DNA of 64,000 nucleotides from Cohnella baijiui (GCF_020731285.1 NZ_JAJFOW010000014.1:1-64000), one strand, 5' to 3'. Counted from the stretch's first letter, positions 43,165 to 52,343 are shown. Translations and numbers: made by a program. The notes: a model not told the origin generated them from the sequence alone.

Positions 43165-44249
43165 TCGAAAAAGGCAAAATATCCGCGCTGCAAATGGCGC
43201 TGCTCATGCATCCGACCATTCTGGCCACCGCGGCGCTCAGCGTCCCCGCGATCACGATGGAGAAAGCCGGCACGGATATGTGGATGACGCCGGTCCTCTC
43301 TTCCGTCGTCGGCTTTTTGGCGGTGCTGATTTCCTATCGGCTGCATCGCCGATACCCGAGAAAGACGCTCACCGAATACTGTCACCTCGTCCTCGGCGCT
43401 TGGCTTGGCAAGATCGCCGCGGCCGTGTATCTAATCTCGTTCCTGTACACGATGGGGATCATCCTGCGCGAATACGGGGAATTCATCGTCGGGACCTTCC
43501 TCGCGAAGACGCCGATGGTGTGGGTCATCCTCTGCCTGGTTGCCCTGTGCGCCTACGCGGTCCACGAAGGGCTCGAGGTGCTCGGCCGCTCCGCGCAAAT
43601 TCTGATTCCCGGCGCCACGCTCGTCATCTTCGGCATGCTCGTCATCATGCTGCCCGACATGCAGCTCAAGCATATGCTCCCGGTCATGGAGAACGGTCCG
43701 CTTCCGGCCGTGCGCGGTTCGATCGTGCCGATGTCCTGGTTTTCCCAATTCATCATGATCACCTATATGCTTCCTTACCTCTCCCGGCCGGACAAAGGGT
43801 TGAAATGGGGCTATATCAGCGTCGCTGCCGTCATGATCACCCTGCTCGCCATCAATTTGTCCATCCTGTTGCTGTTCGGGCCGCTCAGCCGGGATCTCAG
43901 CTACCCGTTCCTGGTGGCGGTGAGATACGTCGCGCTAGCCGATTTTATCGAGCATATCGAATCTCTGCTCATGGCGGTCTGGCTCATCGGCATGTTCGTC
44001 AAAGTCTCCGTCGTGTATTACGCATCGGCGCTCGGCGCCGCCCAATGCCTCGGATTGTCCGACTATCGCCCCCTGATCGTCCCGCTCGGCTTCCTCGCCA
44101 TCCTGTTCAGCATTTGGTCCGCGCCGAATTACGAGACGCTGAAGGAATTGCTGGGAATGGAGCTGCCCTACTTTGCGCTGTTGATGCAGGTCCTCCTCCC
44201 CGCCTTGCTTTTGGCGCTGGGAGCGCTCAAGGGAGGACGCGCGGCATGA
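43161..44249 (+). CDS. GerB-type permease, operon 2
   Basis: A 362-residue, 10-segment GerAB-family protein (MIEKGKISALQMALLMHPTI; YLISFLYTMGIILREYGEFI). It overlaps gerA by four bases and gerC by four. Probable germinant-binding subunit. Confidence 0.92.
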   Translation: MIEKGKISALQMALLMHPTILATAALSVPAITMEKAGTDMWMTPVLSSVVGFLAVLISYRLHRRYPRKTLTEYCHLVLGAWLGKIAAAVYLISFLYTMGIILREYGEFIVGTFLAKTPMVWVILCLVALCAYAVHEGLEVLGRSAQILIPGATLVIFGMLVIMLPDMQLKHMLPVMENGPLPAVRGSIVPMSWFSQFIMITYMLPYLSRPDKGLKWGYISVAAVMITLLAINLSILLLFGPLSRDLSYPFLVAVRYVALADFIEHIESLLMAVWLIGMFVKVSVVYYASALGAAQCLGLSDYRPLIVPLGFLAILFSIWSAPNYETLKELLGMELPYFALLMQVLLPALLLALGALKGGRAA

Positions 44250-45460
44250 ACAGATCCGGATGCGGGCGCATGGCGGCGCTTGGACTTCTGCTATGCGCGG
44301 GGGCGCTTGGCTTGACCGGCTGTTGGGACCGGACCGAGGTGAACGATCTCGCGCTGATCACCGGCGCCGCAATCGACTGCAACGGTAACGGCCGCCTCGA
44401 GCTCACGGTCCAGATCTTCATCCCCCGCGCCTCCGGCGGCGGAGGCGGCGATATGATGAGCCAGAAGAGCGGAGGCGGAGGCAACGAAAACACGTTCACG
44501 CGCACGGCCGAAGGCGAAAACATCGCGGACGCGCTCTCTCATCTGCAAAGCGAGCTGCCGCGAATGCTGTTCTGGGGGCACGCGGAGGTCATCGTCTTCG
44601 GCGAAGCTGCGGCAAAGGACGGTATCCGCGACGACGTCGACTATTTGATGCGTTCGCCGCATCCGCGGGAGCGTTCCTTTATCTACGTCAGCCGAGGCAA
44701 GGCAAAGGATGTGCTCGAGCTGCATTCGATCCTCGAGCGGGACACGGCCGAGGTGCTCCGAGAAATGTCCAAGAGCCGGTTGGCCCTCTCCGTTACGCTC
44801 GCGCAGCTGTCGACCATGCTGACGAGCGATGCCGATGCGGCGCTGCTTCCGATGATCACCGTCGTCCCTGCGCCCGCCAAGCAAATGGACCAAGGTATCA
44901 GCTATATCGACGGTTTGGCCGTCTTCAAGGACGACTGCATGATCGGCTATGCCGACAAAGAGACGACAAGAGGCGTCCTGTGGCTGCGGGACCAGGTGCA
45001 ACGGGCGATCTTGACGGTCCATCCCGCCGGGCCCCGCGGTTCCGTCTCGCTGAAGATGATCAATAGCAACACGCGCCTCATTCCCCGAATCGAAGGAGAC
45101 GACTGGCTGATGGACGTATACATCAAGACCGAGAACGACGCCTTGCAGAATACGACGCGGCTGAATCTCGTGTCCGATCTTCGTGCCGTGAAGCAGGTGG
45201 AAGCGGAATTGAACGATGAGATGAAGTCGAAGGTTCGCCTCGCGCTGACGCTGGCGCAGCAGACGTTGAAGGCCGATATTTTCGATTTCGCGGGCGAGTT
45301 TCACCGCGCGTATCCCGCCGTATGGAAAAAAGAAAAGGGCCGCTGGGAGCAACACTTCGCCAGCGTAGAGGTCCGCATCCACCCGGCCGCCAAGATGCTG
45401 AGGCCCGGTCTCGCCAGCATCCCTTCGCCGGTACCCGACAAAGAGGAGCATTCGAAATGA
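44246..45460 (+). CDS. GerC-type spore germination lipoprotein, operon 2
   Basis: A 404-residue Ger(x)C lipoprotein, start ATG 44246 after GGGAGG. Lipobox LTGC followed by WDRTEVNDLALIT. A Gly-rich insert (ASGGGGGDMMSQKSGGGGN) lies at about residues 64-83, as also seen in the operon 1 protein. PRMLFWGHAEVIVFGEAA and the C-terminal GEFHRAYPAVWKKEKGRWEQ fit the family. Confidence 0.93.
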   Translation: MNRSGCGRMAALGLLLCAGALGLTGCWDRTEVNDLALITGAAIDCNGNGRLELTVQIFIPRASGGGGGDMMSQKSGGGGNENTFTRTAEGENIADALSHLQSELPRMLFWGHAEVIVFGEAAAKDGIRDDVDYLMRSPHPRERSFIYVSRGKAKDVLELHSILERDTAEVLREMSKSRLALSVTLAQLSTMLTSDADAALLPMITVVPAPAKQMDQGISYIDGLAVFKDDCMIGYADKETTRGVLWLRDQVQRAILTVHPAGPRGSVSLKMINSNTRLIPRIEGDDWLMDVYIKTENDALQNTTRLNLVSDLRAVKQVEAELNDEMKSKVRLALTLAQQTLKADIFDFAGEFHRAYPAVWKKEKGRWEQHFASVEVRIHPAAKMLRPGLASIPSPVPDKEEHSK

Positions 45461-45690
45461 CCGCCGCCATTCCCGGCCTGCTGGCCTTCTTCGCGATCGT
45501 CACGGTCTTCCAGTGGCTCAAGTTGAGAAAAACCGCCACAGCCAAGGAACGGCTTGTCTACCTCGTGCTGCTCGGCGCGGTATGGCTCCTCGGCTTCTTG
45601 CTCCACTGGCTCCCTCTCCTGCCGGGACCGACCCAGCTGGTCAAGTTCGTATTCGGGCCCTTGAGCCAGGCATTGGAAAAAGGAGGCTGA
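45457..45690 (+). CDS. small membrane protein in ger operon 2
   Basis: A 77-residue protein overlapping the gerC stop by four bases (AGAGGAG upstream). Two hydrophobic helices: IPGLLAFFAIVTVFQWL and LVYLVLLGAVWLLGFLLHWL, split by a basic loop. It is probably the counterpart of the small protein ending ger operon 1, but sequence similarity is not evident. Confidence 0.75.
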   Translation: MTAAIPGLLAFFAIVTVFQWLKLRKTATAKERLVYLVLLGAVWLLGFLLHWLPLLPGPTQLVKFVFGPLSQALEKGG

Positions 45691-46799
45691 TGCGCGACAT
45701 GCGGATCAGCGGCGCCCAGCTATTTTGGATGATTTCGTCGATGCAGGTGGGCATGACGATCCTGCTCACGATAAACCCGGCCATCAAGATCGCCGGACAG
45801 GATGCCTGGATCTCGACGCTGGTGGCCGGATTGGTCGGCGTACTCGTTGCCGCGGTCAGCTCGCGCGTCAGCCTGCTGCATCCCCGCCGAACGTTCGTGG
45901 ATTACGCGAGATCCCTGTTGGGCAAATGGCCGGGCGGCATCGTCGTGTTCCTCTACCTGGCGTTCTGGATCTCCGTCCTGTCGATCATCCTGCGGCAGTA
46001 CGCCGACTTGATCGCAAGCACGATTTTGCCGGAGACGCCGATCGTCGTGCCGATCGCGGGCATGCTGCTCGTCGCGGTCTACGTCAACGCGGCGGGACTC
46101 GAGGCGATCGCCCGCTGCAGCGAACTGATGGGACCGTTCGTCCTGCTGGGCATTCTGATCCCTGTGCTGCTCGTCGCGAAGGATGTCCGACTTGCGAACC
46201 TGCTGCCCGTTTATCTCGATTCCGGATGGACGACGGTGCTCAAAGGGGCCTTGCCGCCCGCGACGTTTCTCGGCGATTGCGTCATGCTCGTCATGCTGCT
46301 CGCCTTCGTCGCCCGGCCGAAGACCGGGTTCCGCCCCGCGCTGCTCGGCGTGGCCGTCGCCGGCTTGCTCACCTCGGCCACGACCTTCGTCATACTGGCC
46401 GTGCGCGGACCGAACGCCAGCGCCCGCGAGACATACTCCTACTTCAATTTGGTGCGCTACGTCTCCTACTTCGACTTCGTTCAGAACCTCGACGCGTTCG
46501 TGATCGCGCTGTGGATCACCGGGGTGTTCGTCAAAGTTTCGCTTTACTTTTTCGTCGCGACATACGGCGCCGCCCAGTGGATCGGATACGCCGACTGGCG
46601 CAGGATGATCAAGTTCGTCGCGCCTCTTTGCCTCGCGCTTGCGTTTCTTCCGCGCGATTTTTTGGACAGCTCCATTTTATTTCCACAGAAAATCGCCATG
46701 CCGTTCATTCTGCCGTTCCATATGCTCGGCATGCCGCTCATCCTGTGGGGGATCGCCGAATGGCGCGGCCGCCGCGCCAAAAAGAGGCATTCCGGCTAA
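45690..46799 (+). CDS. second GerB-type permease of ger operon 2
   Basis: A 369-residue, 10-segment GerAB-family protein (MRISGAQLFWMISSMQVGM; LRQYADLIASTILPETPIVV), distinct from the permease at 43161. The stop of the small gene and this ATG share one base (TGATG). With AGGAGG only three bases upstream of ATG 45690, the second ATG at 45699 is an equally good start. Two permeases in one operon suggest two receptors with different germinant specificity sharing A and C subunits. Confidence 0.92.
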   Translation: MRDMRISGAQLFWMISSMQVGMTILLTINPAIKIAGQDAWISTLVAGLVGVLVAAVSSRVSLLHPRRTFVDYARSLLGKWPGGIVVFLYLAFWISVLSIILRQYADLIASTILPETPIVVPIAGMLLVAVYVNAAGLEAIARCSELMGPFVLLGILIPVLLVAKDVRLANLLPVYLDSGWTTVLKGALPPATFLGDCVMLVMLLAFVARPKTGFRPALLGVAVAGLLTSATTFVILAVRGPNASARETYSYFNLVRYVSYFDFVQNLDAFVIALWITGVFVKVSLYFFVATYGAAQWIGYADWRRMIKFVAPLCLALAFLPRDFLDSSILFPQKIAMPFILPFHMLGMPLILWGIAEWRGRRAKKRHSG

Positions 46800-46818
46800 T
46801 CGCGCCGGAAGGCCTCTT
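46782..46818 (+). terminator. hairpin at the end of ger operon 2
   Basis: AAGAGGC (46782-46788) plus TTCCGGC (46790-46796) pair with GCCGGAA (46804-46810) plus GCCTCTT (46812-46818), overlapping the last codons. The T-tract is poor (TTCGTTC). Confidence 0.65.
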
Positions 46819-46894
46819 CGTTCATTCGGTTGCCGCGCGGCGGATCGCGCCGGGGCGGAAGGCTTCTCCGCAGCTCGGCAGGCCGTCCCTCGTC

Positions 46895-47494
46895 CTATTC
46901 CGGCAACCGGGCGTTCCGCTCCTTCCCGGCCTCGTCCTCTAACAAAGCTAGCAATTCATCCCATGAACCGATGCGCGGGAAATCCAGATGCCGGTTGTAC
47001 GCATTGTCCTTCGCGTACACGTGCAGGTCCAAGCCGCCCAGCGTGTCCAGCACGGCCGGCTTGTCGTCGAAGTAATAATCCAGCCCGAGCTCCCGGATGA
47101 CATGGATCTTCTCCCCGTCTCCCATCCCGCAGTAAAACCGCCCGTCCGCGACCGGAAAGCCCGCCGCGACGAGCCAGTCGCGCGTCCGTTCGCAATGCTC
47201 CGGCGTCCGCGCGGTGACGTAATACACCTCGTGTCCTCGCCGCACCAGCTCGTTCAGCGCCTCGACCGCGCCGGGAAACGCCGGGCAGGAGGTATAGTAG
47301 ATCTCGCTCTGCAACTCCCGCCATATCCGGCGCCCCTCCTCGGCCGACAAGCCGAACAGCTCGTGGATCGAGATCGTCGCGCATTCGCGAAAGCGCTCGA
47401 TCGCGACCTCGCGGCCCAATCTCCTGCCGTACAGGTGGAAAGCGTGCTCCCGTAGGTTGATTAGCGTATCGTCGATATCAAAGCCGAACTTCAT
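46895..47494 (-). CDS. NT5C-like HAD nucleotidase
   Basis: A 199-residue protein, start ATG 47494 with AAGGAG upstream. Motif I FGFDIDDTL at 3-11; motif II in YYVTARTPEHCERTRDWL; motif IV YYFDDKPAVLDTL. Similar in size and layout to B. subtilis YqfW/YorS-type putative 5'(3')-deoxyribonucleotidases. Upstream open reading in this frame is only the antisense of ppk2, so the short form is correct. Substrate unproved. Confidence 0.85.
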   Translation of the reverse strand: MKFGFDIDDTLINLREHAFHLYGRRLGREVAIERFRECATISIHELFGLSAEEGRRIWRELQSEIYYTSCPAFPGAVEALNELVRRGHEVYYVTARTPEHCERTRDWLVAAGFPVADGRFYCGMGDGEKIHVIRELGLDYYFDDKPAVLDTLGGLDLHVYAKDNAYNRHLDFPRIGSWDELLALLEDEAGKERNARLPE

Positions 47495-47644
47495 CTCGTT
47501 CTCCTTATCCGCAGTCGGGTATGTTAGACTCATCTTACCAGAATGCGGCGCAAATGACCTAATGACCGAATGCCGATCGCTGATTGCCGGCCGCCGCAGC
47601 CGGGGAATACGTATCGTAAGCTTCTTAATCGGGAGGGAGCGCCA

Positions 47645-48460
47645 ATGCTGAATCGTTATCGTCTGGACGCCAAAAGCGCCGTGTCGCTGCGGGACTTCGA
47701 TCCGAACGACACGGCCGGGTTGCAGAGCAAGGAAGAAGCCGCCGAGGCCGTCCTCGAGCTGAAGGAGCGGCTGCAGGAAGCGCAGGAGAAGCTGTTCGCG
47801 AGCAAAACCCGCAGCGTGCTCATCCTGTTTCAGGGGATGGACTGCAGCGGCAAGGACGGCGTCATTGGCAAAGTGCTTGCCGGCTTGAATCCGCAAGGCT
47901 TCCGGGCCGAGAGCTTTAAGCAGCCGACGGCGGAGGAGGCCGCGCACGACTTTTTGTGGCGCGCGCACAAGCTGACGCCGGCCAGAGGCTACATCGCGGC
48001 CTTCAACCGATCCTACTACGAGGACGTGCTGATCACCCGCGTGCACGGCATGATCGACAAGCGGGAAGCCGCCTCGCGCCTGAAGCATATCCAGAGCTTC
48101 GAGAAGCTGCTTGCTGATAGCGGCGTCGTCCTGGTGAAGATCTTCCTGCATATCTCCCAAGACTTTCAACTGAAAAAAATCAAACAGCGACTCGAAAATC
48201 CGGACAAGCGCTGGAAGTTCGACCCGACCGATCTGGCGGAGCGCAAGCACTGGGACGCCTACTGGAACGCCTACGAGGAAGCGTTCAAAGCGACGGCCAC
48301 CAAGCGCAATCCGTGGTACGTCGTCCCGGCGAATCGCCGCTGGTTCCGCGACTATCTCGTCTTGCGCATCCTCGTTTCCGTTTTCGAGCGTCTTGATCTC
48401 GCTTATCCGGAGATCGATCTTGCGGCCCTGGGCCCGATCGACGAAGCCAATCTCAGCTAA
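47645..48460 (+). CDS. polyphosphate kinase 2 family protein
   Basis: A 271-residue PPK2 enzyme, ATG 47645 after GGGAGG. Walker A-like GMDCSGKDG at 64-72, the family block FNRSYYEDVLITRVHG, and the lid region SQDFQLKKIKQRL. It transfers phosphate between polyphosphate and nucleoside mono- or diphosphates. The single-domain, short N-terminus type is often a polyP:AMP or polyP:ADP phosphotransferase; the class cannot be fixed by eye. Confidence 0.92.
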   Translation: MLNRYRLDAKSAVSLRDFDPNDTAGLQSKEEAAEAVLELKERLQEAQEKLFASKTRSVLILFQGMDCSGKDGVIGKVLAGLNPQGFRAESFKQPTAEEAAHDFLWRAHKLTPARGYIAAFNRSYYEDVLITRVHGMIDKREAASRLKHIQSFEKLLADSGVVLVKIFLHISQDFQLKKIKQRLENPDKRWKFDPTDLAERKHWDAYWNAYEEAFKATATKRNPWYVVPANRRWFRDYLVLRILVSVFERLDLAYPEIDLAALGPIDEANLS

Positions 48461-48475
48461 GCCCAAGCTTGCGCG

Positions 48476-48516
48476 AAAAAGCCTGCGCGCCCGTCGGGGC
48501 GCGCAGGCTTTCTTTT
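48476..48516. terminator. strong bidirectional terminator between ppk2 and barstar genes
   Basis: GCCTGCGCGCCC (48481-48492) and GGGCGCGCAGGC (48497-48508), loop GTCG, with five A before and TTTCTTTT after, so it serves both convergent units. Confidence 0.92.
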
Positions 48517-48563
48517 CGGCGGTACCGGCGACAGCCGCAATGCGAGCCGCGTCCGACCGCAGG

Positions 48564-48884
48564 CTAATCGACGTACCGGATCTCGGTCTTCCAAGCGGGG
48601 AAATCGGCGTTGCGCCGTTCCAGCAGCTCGCGCAGCAGCCGGGCGTCGTCCGGCAGCCGCTCGTTCAGCCTGCTCCAGCCCGCCAGCACCAGCTCCTCCG
48701 GCAGCTCCACCAGCCCCGTTACCGCGTCCCAGAACGCGTCCCAATTCATTCCGTAGTAGTCGGGAAAGTCCAATTCCCTTTGCAACAGCGCATGCAGCTC
48801 GTTCGCCGTGCGGGCTTCCCCGACGGGAATCGTAACGATGGGCAGACGCTCCCGGTCTTCTTCTTCGCGTTCATAGGCATCCAT
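48564..48884 (-). CDS. barstar-family RNase inhibitor (immunity protein)
   Basis: A 106-residue cytoplasmic protein. FPDYYGMNWDAFWDAVTG at 40-57 aligns with the barnase-binding helix of barstar; D49 and D53 match barstar D35 and D39, which enter the barnase active site. It lies 21 bp downstream of the gene encoding a barnase domain, on the same strand, so it is very likely the cognate immunity protein. Confidence 0.93.
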   Translation of the reverse strand: MDAYEREEEDRERLPIVTIPVGEARTANELHALLQRELDFPDYYGMNWDAFWDAVTGLVELPEELVLAGWSRLNERLPDDARLLRELLERRNADFPAWKTEIRYVD

Positions 48885-48905
48885 TCCGCATGCACCTTCC
48901 TTCGC

Positions 48906-50960
48906 TTATTTGTACCGGCCGATGAAGTTCACCGTCTTGTAGTGATCCGAGGTGACGTACATCAGGCCGTCATCCGAATACAGCAGCCGCGTGCCCGGCT
49001 GCTTCGCCCGGGACATCGTGTTCGTGAGTCCCACGTCTGCCTCGTACCAGACGCGTCCGGGGGACTCGGGCAGCACTTTGGTCGTATTTTGAAACACGTC
49101 CCCGCCGATTTGGCCGCCCGGCACGTAATTGTTCAGCGCTTTGCCCGGTTTGTAGCCGTGCTGAGCCGCCGTAGTTTTGTCTACAAAGTGGGGCGGGAGG
49201 CGCCCCGTCTGGCGCAGGCTGTCCACGAGCGGATTCGCCGCCTCCGTGACGCGGAGCAGCTCCTTGTGCTTGGCGTGGGTGGCGACGTTGTCCGGGCCGC
49301 GGCCCGGCGGTTCGGCCGGCGGCTTGGGCGCTCGCCGTTCTCCCCATTGTCGCACCTTCGCCCCCAGCTTGTCGATGGCGTGCCCGAATCGCCCGCGCCC
49401 CCGCTCCGCCACCCATCGTAGCCCTCTGCCGAACGGAATCCGGCTGAGCGCGATGCCGATCGCGACCGCGATGGCGTTCTCCGGCGTCAGCAGCTTGCGC
49501 GGATGGCGGATGTAATCCGCGATTTCGCGCCCGCTGCCGGCGGTACTCGCCACCGTCATCGCGAAGCCGAGCGCCGGCCAGAAGCCGACGAACAGCATCG
49601 CCAGCGCGAAGGCGCCGAGAACGATCGCCGCCTGCTCGTGGCCGCCGAGCCGATCCCACCAGCGCTGCAGCGACTCGAACATGCAGGCGAAGCAGGCGCC
49701 GTCGCCGAGAACATGCGAAGCCTGGCCGACGTACGCGAGCCAGCCCGCCCCGACGCCTGCGAGCAAGAGGAGCGCGGCGGCGCCTGCCGCGAGCTTCGCC
49801 AGCCTCCCGTCCAGCTTTGCCTTGAGCGGCTCGATGCGGCCCGCGGCTTCGGCGTTGCCGTACAGCATCGCGAAGCCGAGCTCCCTGCGCTCCCGGTAAA
49901 ATCGCATCGCCTGGAGGAAGCTCCCTCTTCGCCCCGCCCATGCGGCGGCCATGCCGATCCACTCGGACAGCGGGTTCAGCACCGGCTCGAACCGATAAGC
50001 CGGCAGCCGGTCCCGCACCCGGTTCAGCGCGGCGTAGTCCCAAATCAACGCGGCCGCCAAAAGCAAGAGGAAAAATCCGCGCGTCTCGTACCCGCTCCCG
50101 GTCCAAGCATGAAATCGCATCAACCATTTCGGCAGCTCATCCTGACCGTTGTACGCCGCATGATCGAGGATGGCCCACCCGAGCAGAATGGCGGGAAAGG
50201 CGAACGAGGCGCAGTTGGTTCGTTTCCGAAGCCGAACGGCCATCCCGCAGCCCAGCGCGACGAGCGCGGTGTGGACCGGATGACTGACCGTCATGACCGT
50301 CGGAAACAAACTCGGTTCGAACCGGCCGGGGAACAGCGAGAAGAAATCCCAATGTATCGTTTCCCCGCCCAGCATCGTGTAGCTGTAGCCGTACGTTTTG
50401 GCGATGACGCCGTGATTGATCCACCGCCTCGTCAGCTCCTCCATCAGCTGAAAACCAACGCCCGAGGCTGCCCCGACGATCGCATAGTCGCCCAGGCTGA
50501 ACGCCGTAGCCCGCCTTGCGAATAAAAGCATCGCGCCGAGCGGCAGCAGCTTCCACGCTTCCTCGACGATCGGCGTGGCGACGGCCATGGACCATACGTC
50601 CCGCGTTCGCCCGCCCGCCAGTCCGTGGATCGCGTTCAGCGTAAGCGCGGTGAACGGCACGACGACGAGCGCGCCCGACAGCGCCAGGAGCGAGACCTGC
50701 TTCCAGGGCAGCGTCTTGCTTCGGCAAAGGAACCAGAATTGCAGCAGGACATAGAACGACCACAAGTATTGGACCAGCATCGTGCGGGAATCTTCGTATC
50801 GGATCAATCCCCAGAGGAGAAAGGCGAACGCGACCCAGGCGTAGATCGCGAATAGCTTTTGAATGGACGGATATTTTCCGATCCATGCCGCGCAAACGCG
50901 ATAGGCGGCCTCGGCCGTATCCCGGATTCCCGTACGGATTCGCCAAATGCGATTTGTCAT
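48906..50960 (-). CDS. PrsW-like intramembrane peptidase fused to a barnase toxin domain
   Basis: A 684-residue polytopic protein, AAGGAGGGAG before ATG 50960. Residues about 35-310 carry the PrsW-family pattern across 8-9 helices: EExxK at 133-137 (PIVEEAWKLLP), F-x3-E in GFQLMEELTRR (E174), H227/H230 in SHPVHTALVALGCG, and H267 in ILDHAAYNG. More hydrophobic segments follow at about 390-415 and 445-480. After a Pro/Arg-rich linker (about 530-575), residues 578-684 are a barnase: K595, E640 in WYEADVG, R658 in GTRLLYSDD and H673 in TSDHYKT match barnase K27, E73, R87 and H102, so the RNase looks active. Barstar follows at once. Probably a membrane-held polymorphic toxin; self-release by the peptidase is inference. 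Confidence 0.9.
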   Translation of the reverse strand: MTNRIWRIRTGIRDTAEAAYRVCAAWIGKYPSIQKLFAIYAWVAFAFLLWGLIRYEDSRTMLVQYLWSFYVLLQFWFLCRSKTLPWKQVSLLALSGALVVVPFTALTLNAIHGLAGGRTRDVWSMAVATPIVEEAWKLLPLGAMLLFARRATAFSLGDYAIVGAASGVGFQLMEELTRRWINHGVIAKTYGYSYTMLGGETIHWDFFSLFPGRFEPSLFPTVMTVSHPVHTALVALGCGMAVRLRKRTNCASFAFPAILLGWAILDHAAYNGQDELPKWLMRFHAWTGSGYETRGFFLLLLAAALIWDYAALNRVRDRLPAYRFEPVLNPLSEWIGMAAAWAGRRGSFLQAMRFYRERRELGFAMLYGNAEAAGRIEPLKAKLDGRLAKLAAGAAALLLLAGVGAGWLAYVGQASHVLGDGACFACMFESLQRWWDRLGGHEQAAIVLGAFALAMLFVGFWPALGFAMTVASTAGSGREIADYIRHPRKLLTPENAIAVAIGIALSRIPFGRGLRWVAERGRGRFGHAIDKLGAKVRQWGERRAPKPPAEPPGRGPDNVATHAKHKELLRVTEAANPLVDSLRQTGRLPPHFVDKTTAAQHGYKPGKALNNYVPGGQIGGDVFQNTTKVLPESPGRVWYEADVGLTNTMSRAKQPGTRLLYSDDGLMYVTSDHYKTVNFIGRYK

Positions 50961-51063
50961 TGCTCCCTCCTTTTTCTTCTCCCGAATGAATTACCCCCAA
51001 AATAACACAACGCCAACCCCCTAGCGAGGCCCAATTATGGAAATGCGATTCGATCCGGACGCG

Positions 51064-51100
51064 AAAAAAGTCCCGAAGCGTTGAGGTACGCTCCGGGACT
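51064..51100 (-). terminator. terminator of the ene-reductase gene
   Basis: On the minus strand AGTCCCG, AGCGT, loop, ACGCT, CGGGACT with paired single mismatches, followed by a run of six T (51069-51064). Confidence 0.85.
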
Positions 51101-51186
51101 GGTTGGCTCGGCATGGATATTAAACGCGCTAAAAGTCGAGGGCGGGAAGCCTCCGCTTGGGGCTCCCGAACCTTGAGCCGCTTAGC

Positions 51187-52311
51187 TTAGGACAGGCTGC
51201 GCAGCGCCTCTACCGCAAACGGCTTGAGCTCCTCAAGCCGGCCGCCGCGGACTTTGGCCGCCCAGGCCGGATCCTGCAGCAGGGCGCGGCCGACGGCGAC
51301 GAGATCGAACTCCTCGCGCGAGAGCCGGTCGGCCAAGCCGTCGAGGCTTGCGGTGCCGGCGCCCTGGCCGGCGAACGCGTTCGTGAACTCGCCGTCGAGT
51401 CCGACGGAGCCGACCGTGATCGTCGGCTTGCCCGTCAGCTGCTTGGTCCAGCCCGCGAGATTGAGCGGCGAGCCTTCGAATTCGGGCTCCCAGAACCGGC
51501 GGGTCGAGGCGTGGAAAATATCGACGCCCGCTTCCGCGAGCGGCGCAAGAAAGCGGCCGAGCTCCTCGGGCGTATGCGCCAGCTTGTACGCGTAGTCCGT
51601 CGGTTTCCACTGGGAGAAGCGGAAGACGATCGGGAAGTCGGGTCCTACGGCTGCCCTCACGGCCTCCACGACCTCGACGGCGAACCGGGTTCGCTGTACG
51701 AGGTCGCCGCCGTAGCGGTCGTCGCGCCGGTTGGTGACGTCCCAGAAAAACTGGTCGATCAAGTAGCCGTGCGCGCCGTGGATCTCGACGCCGTCGAAGC
51801 CGATGCGCTTCGCCGCCGCTGCGGCTTCGGCGTAGGCGCCGACGAGGTAGGCGATCTCCGCCTCCGTCAGCGGTTCGGAGACACGCGTATCAGGCGGAGC
51901 GATCCCCGACGGTCCGATCGGGGCGGCGTCGGATTCGGGGAACGTTTCGCGGCGGCGCGAGGTACCGACGTGCCAGATTTGCGGGATGATCTTGCCCCCC
52001 GCTTCGTGCACCTCCTTCACGACGTTCGCCCAGCCCGCAAGCGCGGCTTCGCCGTAAAAGTGAGGCACGCCGAGGTCCGCCGCGGCGGCTGGATGGTTAA
52101 TGACCGTGCCTTCCGTAATGAGGAGTCCGACGCCGTTCTCCGCGCGACGGCGGTAGTAGGCGGCGACATCCGGGCCCGGCACGCCGCCCGGCGAGAAGCC
52201 GCGGGTCATCGGCGCCATGACGATGCGGTTGGTCAAAGTCAGCTTGTCGCTGACGAACGGGCGAAAGAGCGGCTGTGCAGTGCGTGCTGTCTGAACGTTT
52301 TCGATGGACAT
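51187..52311 (-). CDS. Old Yellow Enzyme-family NADH:flavin oxidoreductase
   Basis: A 374-residue FMN-dependent TIM barrel, ATG 52311 after GGAGGG. RIVMAPMTRG near the start is the FMN site; the H178/H181 pair in GVEIHGAHGYL binds the substrate carbonyl or nitro group; NRRDDRYGG and VAVGRALLQDPAW are family marks. It reduces activated alkenes, quinones or nitro compounds. A palindrome just upstream and the ArsR-type gene before it suggest induction by electrophiles. Confidence 0.92.
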   Translation of the reverse strand: MSIENVQTARTAQPLFRPFVSDKLTLTNRIVMAPMTRGFSPGGVPGPDVAAYYRRRAENGVGLLITEGTVINHPAAAADLGVPHFYGEAALAGWANVVKEVHEAGGKIIPQIWHVGTSRRRETFPESDAAPIGPSGIAPPDTRVSEPLTEAEIAYLVGAYAEAAAAAKRIGFDGVEIHGAHGYLIDQFFWDVTNRRDDRYGGDLVQRTRFAVEVVEAVRAAVGPDFPIVFRFSQWKPTDYAYKLAHTPEELGRFLAPLAEAGVDIFHASTRRFWEPEFEGSPLNLAGWTKQLTGKPTITVGSVGLDGEFTNAFAGQGAGTASLDGLADRLSREEFDLVAVGRALLQDPAWAAKVRGGRLEELKPFAVEALRSLS

Positions 52312-52343
52312 GGCAGGATTCCCTCCGGAACTCGTTTTAAGAT

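Noticed and set aside
47495..48466. N-terminal extension making a 523-residue nucleotidase
   Set aside because: The extra part is the antisense of ppk2; ATG 47494 has AAGGAG and begins the HAD fold directly.
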